From Ricordea florida (Eukaryota; Cnidaria; Anthozoa; Corallimorpharia; Ricordeidae): DNA of 64,000 nucleotides. Shown here piece by piece: positions 1-12,400 of the stretch (its first letter is position 1; each line of letters starts with the position of its first letter). The notes beneath the pieces are model-generated. The model was given only the letters and a program-made list of their open reading frames with translations, did not search any database and was not told the DNA's origin. The position numbers were made by a program, and so were the translations under genes. The stretch spans positions 33,511,750 to 33,575,749 of the forward strand of contig OX453273.1 in NCBI GenBank assembly GCA_949710005.1, given 5' to 3'.

Positions 1-577
1 TGAATCTCAGCAACCTCTCCAAGTTACCATGGTGATACACACCTAGGGGCCAGTCATGTGACATAAAAATATCAATGGGATTGGATAGAAGTTTAAATTT
101 GAAAATGTCAAAACTTCTAATGTGATAAGCACTGCGAAGAGATGAATCGTTGTACGGGGGCTTCTCAAAATGTCCCAAATTGTAATCATGACCCTTGAAA
201 ATGCCCGACAGTCCTGCAATGCGGAAGCCTCCAAAGTTTACAACACCAGAGTAACCAAGGTAATAGATGTTGGGTGCTACCCAGCCGCCGTAAGGAAGCT
301 CCCACAAATGATTCGATGCCTCGTGGTTCCCACCAATGAACACAGTGAGTACAGGCGCTTTTTTTTCGCCGGAGTAATACTTGTAGAATGACTGCATGAT
401 ACGATATTTTGCGGGGGTAGCCATACAAGACAGATCCAACTTATTTCGCACGGCTTGAAAATCGCCACAACACAAAAGTAAGTCGGCTGCAAAGTTTTCC
501 TTCTTTTGCAAGTACTCTAGGGTTTCATAGATCTTGTCCAGTTCCCCGTGACAACAGCCCTCGACCGCGATCTTCAT
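1..577 (-). CDS. DBR1: Lariat debranching enzyme DBR1, N-terminal part (partial)
   Basis: RNA lariat debranching enzyme, a metallophosphoesterase that cuts the 2'-5' bond of excised intron lariats in the nucleus. The minus strand is open from an ATG at 577-575 to the left edge (192 codons, no intron), so the 3' part lies outside. Visible motifs in order are [13 protein letters not shown] near residue 7, with Cys where most family members have Asp (typical of DBR1), [12 protein letters not shown] near 36, [11 protein letters not shown] near 80, GIFKGHDYN near 120 and MSHDWP near 180. These are the metal-binding and catalytic blocks of the family, all intact. The start is chosen because the first motif follows within ten residues, as usual for DBR1. 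It is divergent from TIMM44, 150 bp away. Family assignment is secure. Confidence 0.96.
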   Translation of the reverse strand, partial: MKIAVEGCCHGELDKIYETLEYLQKKENFAADLLLCCGDFQAVRNKLDLSCMATPAKYRIMQSFYKYYSGEKKAPVLTVFIGGNHEASNHLWELPYGGWVAPNIYYLGYSGVVNFGGFRIAGLSGIFKGHDYNLGHFEKPPYNDSSLRSAYHIRSFDIFKFKLLSNPIDIFMSHDWPLGVYHHGNLERLLRF

Positions 578-727
578 GATGACTAACTTAAATTCAGAGA
601 ATTCGAATGTGTTATCTGGTTGTGGAACTGCCCTCCATAACCTCCATATGTAAATAACTGAGCCTGCGCTGCAAGAAGGACCCTTTGTATCGTTTGCGCA
701 TGGTCGGTAGTAAGGAGGAAAGTCAAG
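578..727. promoter_or_regulatory. Divergent DBR1/TIMM44 promoter region
   Basis: The two start codons face away from each other with 150 bp between them, so both 5' UTRs and core promoters must lie here or overlap the coding starts. No convincing TATA box is seen. A TGCGCATG at about 695-702 resembles an NRF-1 half-site, which would suit a mitochondrial import gene, but this is weak inference from eight bases. Confidence 0.6.
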
Positions 728-3323
728 ATGGCGCAGGTTTGTGATGAAACTCATGAGCTTTCTGTCACCATGTCATTTTTATACGCTAACGCTGAGCAAA
801 AATGTTGAGAACATTGTTTTATACATGCTTTTAGTATTTAACTTTCCTGATATTTTTTCTCTATATATTTTTCGTGCAAACAAACAGATGTTGCTTCGAA
901 GATACGTGTGTCAAAATTGTCGAAATTTTGCACGTGGTAAATTTGTCGGCACACGTGCAACTTGGTACATGGCTAACAGCATATCTCTTCCTGGAAGACC
1001 TCAACCAGGCGATTTTCCTTCGCAACAGGTAAGAGGCTATTAAACAAGGTTCGATGGACCATTGGGTCAATGCTTTCAAAAGTATCGAGGCTCAGGTTAC
1101 ACAGCGTGCAACAATGTCCCAAATTGTAATCATGACCCTTGAAAATGCCCGAAAGTCTCGCAATGCATTACAAAGTACATTTTGTTTTACCAATACAGAT
1201 CATGTAATGATACTCAGGAGATTTGATCCTTTGTCTTGTTCATTAAAAAGAATGCATGCAAGCATGAATATGTCTGCCTACACTCTTTTTAATGAACAAG
1301 ACAGAGGACCAAATCTCCTGAGGATCATCACATGATCGGTATTGGGAAAACAAAGTGTACAAGCGAATAAGGTCTATTGTTCTTTGGAATCAAGGTCAAA
1401 AGAGTGGCAGGATATTTACGAAACTGTGAAGCAAATATTCCTAAAGCCACTATGTATTTACTTCAATTTCAGAGAATAATTGTTTTAATATTTTCCAGTG
1501 AAGCAACTCAGCCACATCAAAATGACAGTAAACTTTATTCCAAAAACATAAGCTGTTACATGTTAGCAAAACTCACTTTCATAAGGCTCTCCCAGAAACC
1601 TCGGCACTATTAATTTACCCCTCAGAGGTGAATAGTGTCAAGATAGCAAGCCAAGCCAATCAGATTACTTAAAATGCCAAGGTTGCTAAGTTGGTGTATA
1701 CAGAGACTGTATATTCTGATGTGAATCACTTCTGTGCTTTTTATTGTGTCACAGGTCAGATGGTATGCTTACAAAAGACCTAATGAACAACCAGGCTTAA
1801 TAGGAAGATTTATAGAAAACATAAAGGAGGGGTTTGAAAGAAATAAAGAAATGCAGGTACACATAAGATTCAGTAAACCAGAAACACATAAGGCCCGGTT
1901 TAGACGCCGCTTCCCTCACATGTCAAACCTAACTGATGAATTCAGTCAGGCAAAAGAGTGGCATCTGAATCACTTCGGTATGGTAGTTTTAATTTGGTGC
2001 GGCAACCTTGTTAAGTTCGACAAGGTCTGCCACATTATTCGACACTGGAGTGGCAATAGGATTCATACGGTGCTTTTCGCATGTGCCAAACCAAATGCAT
2101 TAATCATGACAAAGTATAAATGTATAATGACTTCTCCATATATAAATACATATGAGGTTCGATACATGGAACGCCTTCTGAATCAGCTGTCATGCCAATG
2201 CCACTCCAAAGTCGAACGTAGTCCAATTAGGCTTGGCACATGAGTGAAGTGGCATCTGAACATCAGTCTTTGGGCATGTTAGTGCAGTCCTGCTTGCATA
2301 TATGGTGTGCCATAAACAAGATGCATTTACAATAGCAACATGCCCACCATGTTTAAAACAGAGGTGGCTTTTTCCTGGTAAGTACGATGTGCATCACGCC
2401 TACTGAAGCCAGTTCGATTGGTTCATTTGGTTTCTCCTGATAATTTTTTCAAACATGGTATTTTGGTGTTCCTGCTAAAGGCCCTTCCCCCCCCCCCCCC
2501 CACCCCCACCCCTACTCCTACTTGGCATACTAAGACTAAATACAAAATTGTTCTAAGTGATGATTTGGTTACAATTTTTTTGTTGCATCTAATTTAGTTG
2601 GAATACAGTGAAAAGCCACAAACAGAAAATTTGGTCCATTCTGGACAAAAGGGCTCTAGCCACGTCATCCATTAACGCTATTTTGCACCATCACCTTTCA
2701 ATTGATGTCATTACTAGGTCTGATATCTGGAACATTGAGTACTGGCAACCTTACACTAGCTTGTGCCTTATGCTATACGATTTGACTGGATTAATACTAA
2801 CTTTTAGGAAAATATCAAGAAATTTCAAGAAGAAGCTAAAAAATATGAAAAATCAGACACAGCAAAATCAAACCTTGAGTTTGTTAACAAAATAAAGGTG
2901 AGTTTTGCTTGAACGTCACACACACATTGTGCAATAAGTGCATTATTATTGTTGTAACAGTTGTTGTTACTAATGTTATTATTGTAATGAGTATTATAAT
3001 TTAGTAATATAGAAGGAACCATGATGGTTGTAGAAATCTGCTGACTGTCATGAATCACAAGAATTAACTTTCAAAATACAGTTTTGGTTGCAAAAGAATA
3101 TAGAAGGCAAATACTAATAGATTTTAGAAAACAGTCCTAAGAAAATACGCGCGCTGATTGGTTAGAATTCGTGTTTCTATAACTCGATAGAAACACAGAA
3201 CTAGCACGAGCTGTTGACGTAATGATGACGCGAGTAGAGAGAATTTACATTTTGATAATCAAAGCTAACAAGTTGCTTTTCTTTTTTTTGTCACGGTGTT
3301 TTCTAAAAGAAATAGAAAACAAG

Positions 3324-3362
<39 letters not shown>

Positions 3363-3409
3363 AGTTTGGGAGAACTCGAAAAAGCTGTGGAAACACTGGC
3401 CTGCGGCTC

Positions 3410-3440
<31 letters not shown>

Positions 3441-6400
3441 CGTTCACTCGTGTTTCTATAACTCGATAGAAACACGGTACATGTTTTCTATTTCTTAAAT
3501 ATCAGTTATAACAATAATGATAATAGTAACAATAATAATAATAATAACAATAATAGTGATAACAACAACTTTTACAACAATACTAATGATAATAATGATG
3601 GTGTTAATTTTCACTTGTATTTGTTTCAATTTTTTTCCTTTTTTTTCTAAAAGTTAATCTTTTGAATCACATCACCTGCACATAACAATAGCATCTTTTA
3701 AATACAGAAAGATACCTTGTTGACCTTAACAATACTTTGTTGTTTATATAAGGATAATGTGTCAGTTGGAACAATGAGAGTTTCAGCAGTTGTGAAGAGT
3801 TTCTCTAGTGCCTTCTCATCAAAAGTCTCAAAGGTAGAGTAATAATTATCTATCTGTAATGTGCACCTAGTTCAATTTGTTTCCTTGAAAGTGGTGCATA
3901 TGAATGTGAAGTGTACACATGCACTTTGGGAATGATACAATTGTGTATTGAACAATACGATTGTGTATCACAATCCAGTGTTCCAAACCTAAAGTTTATT
4001 ATATGAAGTTGGTAATGTTTGTCATTTCTAATGTAACATAGTTTGTAATGTAGCACAATGTAGTTTGTAATGTAGTTTGTCTCCAGTCTACATGCCTAGA
4101 CTGGCCCAGCTATTTGCATGTAGTGTGTGTATCTAGACTTATTTGTGGATTCTAATAAAAGATGATGATGATGGAACTAGAAGTTATATACTCTGTGACT
4201 AAGAGTTGTCATGGCGTGTTTCTATAATCCTCTTCTATTCCAAATCAGGCTTATGAAGATGCAACAACTAGTGAAGCTTTCAAAAGGAGCAAAGAAGTAT
4301 CTGATGAGGTAGAGTAACCGTTAACCCTTTATACAAGATGAGTTGTTTACAATTGTTATAACATCCTTCAGCTTCCAAACTGCATAGTGTGTTCAGAGTC
4401 TACACTGAAGGCATCTGATACAAAATCAGATACAGAAATTGGGTACCTGTAATAAGTTTATTGGATTATTAAGAATAACACATATAGATAATACTATTAT
4501 TATCAGAGCATGTTTGTTAATATGTGCAGTATAATAATATTTATATATATTATAATCATAACCATAACAAAATTCTCAAACCTGATTGGCCATCAACTGC
4601 CCTGATTTCAGCCTTAATAGGACAGTCAAATAGGACAGTAGACGACATGCCTGAGTAAATGGACACCACACGTCATCATGTGCACTCTTAAATGGATTTC
4701 ATGTGTGTTGATTTAAAAAAGAGAAGTTTATATATCACAAATTTTGTTGCAGTTATGATCACTTGGTAACAAGACTTCGTGTCGTCCAATTCAGTCTGCA
4801 ATCATACTTGTGATTAAACAAATCAGACTGCCGCTGCACGGTCGTCCGATTTTGTTATCACTGGTATGCTTACAGACCGAATTGGACTCCACTCAGTCCT
4901 ACTACCATTACTAATAATGATATACATGAAACAATTACTCATTTCGGATTGGCTGAGAGCACTGCAGTTCAAGTGTAACACCAGTGCAAATTACATCAAA
5001 ATTCTGGGTTATGATTGGCTGAAAGACAAAAGGAAATTTTCTAATCCAATGATATCACATAAAATGATGATGAAAATTTTCTGCAAATAAAGTCCTCGAG
5101 TGTAAAAAAATGGTTTCATCAAATCAAGAAAAGTTTACTCTGGCCAATTCTTTTTATGATTTTTATATTATTAATAAGTAATCATACAGTTTTTCTTGTT
5201 CAATTTGGAATTAATTCGCACTTGTGAGTTTTTCAAAAAGATCACTAACTAGTGCAAGTAAATTCCAAATTGAACTCGAAACCGTACGATTACCATTACT
5301 AATAATAATTGGTATTGAGTATTTTTAACGTGCCAACATTTTTCTAGCTGGCAAGATCTGCTAGGGAAGCTGCTTCAAAGGTTCAGGAACAAGGTGAAAT
5401 TATTGGCAAAACTGACACATTCAAGGCAGTGTCAACGGTAAGCGCTGTACATGAAATAAATTAGAGTTTTTCTGCCCACGTTTTTGCTTTTTCTCCCTCA
5501 TTTGTTCTAGCAATTATGACTACAATTGTTATCATAATACAGCTGAATTTAAATATTAAAAATAAGAAACTGTATGTTTCAAAGTTACAACTGTTTTCCA
5601 GGTTCAGTTGTCCAGAGAGGGACGTAAGGGGGTCCAGATACCAAAAAATAGCACAAACAAAAGTAAAAACACTGCAGTCACACAAAAAAGCTGTACTTAA
5701 AGGCAATCTAAAATTAAATTAAACAAAATCTACACTAAAATTGCACCACTGTGTTACAACAAACCCTTACGTTGGTCTGTGTTCAGGCACAGCTGGTTCT
5801 GAAAAGAATTGTTGATGACGTTGACTTGCATTTTAACAACTTGAGCTGAAATCATTATCGTTCCAGTTTTTCTATCAATTACAATTGGATTCCATATAAT
5901 TGCACTAAAATTAGCTTTAGCCATTAATTATTTCCTTTTATTGTCCATAGACTGATGCTTTGAACACTGCCTCTTTTTCCTGTTACATTCACTTTCAAGG
6001 GTATAATGTTGATTGATATAACAACTCTTTTTATTTCACTTTCCTGCTGGGACATCAATTCATTCTGTGGAAACTTAGCCAAGCCCATCGTACTGTACAT
6101 GTTTGTTCTATCAGTGGCTTAGTTTCATCTTTTGAACAAGACCAACTACGAAGGAAAGACATTGTAGTTGTTATCAGTACAGTAGCTATAAGTTTCTTTT
6201 ATTGTAATAAGTGTAATGTACCTCAGCTGGTAAACCTAATTGTTTGTAATAGACTTTAGTGTTATTCATATGTGCTCATTAACCTTCAAAGGGCTTTAAA
6301 ACAGTTAAGGAGCAAATCCTTGATGAAGAATTACAGAAATCCAGACCTTACAGAAGTCCAGGTAAAGTATTTTTGTTAACCTCCAGCTCCCAGGTTCCTG

Positions 6401-9400
6401 TTGCAGAACAAAATGCATCCCTGTACACACTGTAGTTCATTAATATTTATGGGGGAGTTTTGAAAGTGTGGAACCTTAAAGATGGACAAAAGCCTAAAGA
6501 AAAATTTAATAACCTGTTGACATGACCTTTACCTTCCTTTAGAAGATAACATCTGAAGAACATTGTAGGGAGGGACAGAGGGTTGTAAGCTTTTAACTAT
6601 TTCCCTGACAAAAGATGAAATTGTATTCTTAATTACATTTGATTATTGGTTGTCCCTAATAAATGCTGTTTGAGTGCAGCAGGCGAGAAAACATGTTCAC
6701 TTATTGAGTTTTCATTGTTGTTAAGTGCTACAATGTTGAAGGTATTCAGTGGTAGAAAAAACCCAGGATGGTTATTTTCTGCAAGGTCCTGTCTGCCAAT
6801 TCCCTGTCTTTCACCAATGCAGTAAACTGTTTCTTCTTCTTACAATAATTTTTGATTTATTAACAGAAAAACTTCGGCGAAGAACAGGAGAAGAGAAAGG
6901 AATGGTCAAGAAGCAAAAGAGAATTGAAGCAAATGAGTCAGTTTTACTTCCATTTTTGTTCTTTTGCATTGAATTTCAATATCTTAGAGTCCAGTTTGGG
7001 CCGTACTGTAGAATTGCAAGTACATGTATCTGCATATACTCGTAGACTTATTAGTTAAAAGTTTGATACATGCAGCACTTTTTAATTATTGGATGGAAGC
7101 ATAAATTGAACATGAATTTAGCGTGACTGTTTGGTTCATTATGGAATCTAGCTTGATCTTGTGTCAGATATGATGTGTGGTTGAATACTATAATTAATTT
7201 TTAATACCTGTAAGTCAACAACCAAGGGCAGGTCATCTTCCTTTTGGTATTTTGTTTTTGCATTGTTTGCCAGGTGGTTTATGGACTGGTGTCTGATGCC
7301 TCCTCCTTCTCCCCTTGTTGCTCAGCAGTATTGGTGTTTCTAGGCTTGCTTTTTCAGTGATCTTTCTTACATTGGTCATGGTCTGCTTTCTAGATATTTT
7401 TTGTTTGTAAGCCTTGATGGAGCATATTGAGGGGAGATACAATATGGGCATGTTATCCCAAGGCGCAAAATGCTAGGGAGGTCCAGGGACATGCCCTCCG
7501 GAAAATTCTGAAAATTGAAGTACTCCGAGATATAATCTGGGTGCTTAAATTAATTAGCAAATGCCAGGATTCCATATTGAACAAGAAATAATGGAATATT
7601 CAACAAAATGCAGCCAGTCGTGGTTGTGGTCAACATCAGCACAATGTAAATGACCTGACTGGCGACACATTAGTTGCAAACAGTCATATCTGAAATGTTA
7701 GTGGAACTCAAAGAAATTTGAAAGTTAGATGTTTGTTCTTTTTGGCACAAAATTTGCAAATCACGGCTTCTATGTCAGTGGGTATGTCTCTGTAAGCATT
7801 CATTGTGGAACGCAAGTACTTCTTCACTCTGCACATCATGCTAAAAGATTATTCGGGGGTAGCAGTTGACACTGGCATTGTCAGGAGGATGGTCATAATT
7901 GTGACCACGTTGGGATAAAGGTCTGGATTAGTGTGCTGTAGTGTCTGTGAGTGTCACTCACTTTTCATCAGTTGAATGAGACCACTTTGTTTGCCACCTT
8001 AAAATTTCATTGTAAAAGACTCTCGTCTCTGAAAGATCGGTTTTGTAAGTTTCATAGAGCTTATCTTGTACTACTCTGTTGAAAGCATGCAGCTTTGCTG
8101 GAACAAGATATTGTTCTAAGAAACAATTCTCTTGTGACAGAAGCCCGTCATTTAGTTCTTGCACGAGGTGATCGACCAAAGGAAAATAAAAGGCTCTTTG
8201 CCAGTACATCTAGGGTGTTTCTGCCGGGATATTCACTCTGTGTTGCTGACATCCTGCTGTTTGAGGTATCATTGCTTCAATGTCAACATCAGTTGCTAGC
8301 TGTTTTCCTCACTTATACAGCTCTTTTCAAAACGATGGATCATTTCTCTCTGCGTTCATGACATTTCATACTAAAGGTTCCTTGCATGCGTGATCAATAG
8401 CAAGGTTAAAAGTGTGTGCTTTGCAGTGCACGTACACTGCTTCTGGTACACGCTGTCTTATGATTGCTTGCATACCCCTGTGTACTCCGGCCATATTTGC
8501 TGCACCATTGTAGCCTTGTGCACGCATCTCACAGGTGTCAATTCCCAACTCTGCTTGAGTTGTTATGAATTTCTCTGCCAATACCGCAGCTTTTGTGCTT
8601 TCTGCCTCTACAAATCCTAGAAACTCCTCCCTCACCTCCAAGGTGCTATCTTCACCTGTCCAGTCTGCAAAGCGGACACAAATTGAGATTTGTTCCACTG
8701 TGGAAGCATCTGTTGCCTCATCTGCCAAAAACGCATAAGACCGAGCTCTGTTACAATCTTTTACCAAAGATTTGCGGATGTAGTGTGCACAAAGTTCCGT
8801 GAGTTTGTTCTGAATCCTTGCAGGTGAGGTATACTTTGCTCTGTTGTCATTATTTTGCAAGTGAACTGAAAGAAGAGGGTCTGTCACAAAATTGAAGCAG
8901 AGAAAGAAAGTTGCTAGGTCATTCCACATGCCCCTTGTAAAGCAAAATTCTGTTGGCCACACTGCAATATATTACATCGGTTATTGCCTTCAGGATGTGG
9001 CAATTTCTTTCATAAGGTTCGGTTACTTACGATGACAAATGACTGCAAATATCTTTCTAATTTCCACTCGCGATGCTTAAATAGTTATCACCTTTGATCA
9101 CAGCATTGTGGTGGGGAGATGACTGACCGGTGTGCAACTTTACAAGTCTCCCAATGTTACTCCAGTTACACCCCTTTAGTTGAACTGAATGTCCCTTCCG
9201 AAATCATGAGGTGATGCTTTTTCCAGCTTCCTGAACAGCACAAAATACACACACCATACAAAGTCTTTACTTATGGAATATCTTAGCCATTTATTGTTCA
9301 CAAGCCATGTGTGATTGAACTTTCTCTGTTTCCCCCGTACATCCTTTGAAGGAAACTTGAACTTGTGAAAATGGTCCCATGATCCTTGTAGGAGGTTGAA

Positions 9401-12400
9401 TCGAACTATCTTTCTTTTAGTCATCTTCAGTTAGGTTTTCAATGTTGGGATAAGATGGTAGATCCAATTCCATCAAGCTTTGCAATTGCACCGAGTCTAA
9501 TGGTATGTTACTTCTGCCTCGGTTTCCTCTGCTACACCACCCATCTCAACTTCATTACTGTTGACTCGGGGTTTGAATTATTCCCCACATGTGAAGCACC
9601 AGGGGCTGTTGGACTGAAAAAGTCGTCAATTTTGCAATTGCTACAGACCCGGTTATCCTTTGGCGCCATGTTGTTTAACAGGGTCAGTGACCCAGTCTCT
9701 TTCTTGAAACCGACCAAATCCTGAAAACAGAACAACTTGGGGATCGGTTTGTATTGGAGACTGAGTTTTGATCAAGTAATGCTCTTGTCAACATGCCTTT
9801 CAACAAGTCTACAGTTGGATTACTGCTGAGTCAAACAGACGAGTTTTGCAAATCGTTTTAATACTTTTTAAAAATATATATTTATCATACCGTCCGAACA
9901 ATTGAAAGCCATGCTTATTTGCTTAAGGGCAGGTATGCCCCTGCTCTCACTGATGAATTGCAGCATAGGTTGGAAAAGCATGGTTGTTTTCTTGTTTCAT
10001 TTTTTTTTTTTCAATCAAAATCTGTTTCTCCACCAAACTTCCTTTAGTGTTGTAGGATTCTGAGGTGATGTCTAGAGGCTCAAAGCTTGGCCGCTATTGC
10101 TGCCACCCTTTACAGACGTTACCCTTCTCATGGCCTTATTTTAGAATGGCACCTGGGCATCTGACCCTTAAATTACAATGCAGTTGTCAGTAATTTTCAT
10201 TACTTATCTGTCTTTAATAGGGATGCAACAGGGGTGGTTCTCCACAAAGATTCTAAATGGTATCAGCAATGGAAAGAATTCAAAGATAATAATCCTGTTG
10301 TCACTGGTGAGCCAGTCTTCCTATTTAAGCAATGGAGTGTTTCTGTTGAGAAACTGTCGGCTGATAGTTGCTCTGTGGAAATTTGATGTTCTTAAAACAA
10401 ATATTGACCTGAGAAGCAAAGCTTTTTTTTCGATTAAAGAACATCAAATTTCCAAGGAGCAACTATCAGACCGATATTTCTGAGACATAAACACTCTATT
10501 GCCCTTATTGTTAACCACTAAACTTTCTTGCGTGTGCCATTGTAACTTTTAAAGAAATATGTCCTATTAAGAGTTTCCTTACCTTCAAAAACTTTAACTG
10601 CATACAAAGTCGCCTCCTTGGTTTTTTGGGGTACTCCCTCATTGATAATGATGGTTACATCTTCTTTGCTGACCTTAACCAAAGGAATAGCCATACCTAT
10701 CGCAGCGGAACACTATCATGTCGCATGATCAATTTAAACTAATAAGAATCTGAGAAAATTTAGTGGTGAACCGTAAACTACAATAAACAGTGCCTTGCCT
10801 ACTTATTAATGTTAAACTATTTTGTTTCATAATTGGAAGGGTGCATGGAAAGAGCTATAAGTATTCTCAGATCAGCACCTATAGTTCCCTGCAAATTGTC
10901 TTGCATTCACTTAAGAAGCAAAGAGAGTTGTCCAATACACATGGCTACACAACACTGGAGTCACAGTTTTTGTATTTGTGAGAAACTTAAATGACATGTG
11001 CGCATTAGCATCCTTGTCTCAGGTCATAGCTTAAAGAATGAGTTACAGTACATGTGAAGTGTGCTTGTCTTAGATTATGGCTTCCTGGACGATGTATTTT
11101 ACAACTAGACTTTTCAAAACTCCAGTGGACTTGATGGTTTCCCAGAGCAGACTCTAATATACTTTGCTGGAATCTAGTGGAGATGGAAGTAATAGAGAAT
11201 TTGATGTTACAGCTCAAGTCACCTTGAGACCTTCTCGACACACCCTTTAAAGTAACCCTTTTCTTTGCGTGGTCAAACCAGAAATCTTGCATCCATAGCA
11301 TCTAGACAAAAGTTGATGTGAGACTTTAAGATTACTTGCATGAGGCTCTTTCCAGTTATATTCATATATCTCAGATGCTCAGATCCCCAGCTTAGCCTCA
11401 ACTTACCATAGAGATATTACTGTTAACAGTGTCCTTTACTCCGTGCCCCAGAAACACAACATAGTTTGACGAAAAACAGAGGATTAAATTTAACTATTAA
11501 TCTAGCTATTTACCTGAGATGAACCGCCCCTTGGAAGCTGGTCAAATATAATACAACCCCTTCCAACAAATTGTTTTACAGTATAGAGCATATGCACATG
11601 ACTTCACGAGAACCATGTTGGTGTTCCCAAACAAAGGAAAGGTGGCCATGTTGGTGTCGCAAACTGATTCTCCAGGAATTAAATTCTGTTCTTATGCAAA
11701 TATCTTCTTTTGTTTCTGTTAAAAACATGGCCACTGATCAAGTAAGTGAATAGGCTCTATTGCATTTGTAATTATCAGTAGTGGTTAAAATACATTTTCT
11801 AAGTGATTGGTCAGGTAACTACAGTAGATCGAATACTGTATGTTTAGTAACCTGCATTGTACTTCATAGTTTCCTTTTAGTTTCAAGAAATCATTTGCTT
11901 AATAACTATTTGAATGTGTTTCAGGTCTCTTTAATCTCAAGACAAAATATGATGAAAGTGACAATGTGGTAATCAGAGGGACCAGAGTGGTGACAGACAA
12001 ACTTCAAGATATCTTCAGTGAGCAAGCAAATAGCCTCTGCCATTAAGTACATTGACTTTGGATAGTGTTCATCAAATCTTGTATTGATCTTGAATAGATG
12101 CCACTACGTAATTACCACTAAATTACATTGTAAGGAAAAAGTCTAGTTGTCAGAGATCAAACTGGGGCATGAAATAAAATATACTGTGATATGTTTGACT
12201 CAATCTATTAACATGTGCAGACAAATAAATGATTTCAAGACTTTTGCAAAGGGTAGGTGCCTCGTTACTATGCGATCTCCACCTTTTCTGATCAATTTGA
12301 CATTTTGGCAACCTGAGTGGAAGTCATCTCCAGAGTCACTGACTCAGGTTGTCGAAATGTTAGTCACCATCATCAACAACAGTGCTTTTCAGAACTACTT

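Noticed and set aside
741..1043. 100-codon plus-strand ORF beginning Met-Met-Lys-Leu
   Set aside because: Its start lies in the predicted first intron of TIMM44; only the part from 888 to 1028 is coding.
1734..2243. 169-codon ORF
   Set aside because: Only 1755-1856 is a TIMM44 exon; the rest reads through the donor at 1857 into a MITE.
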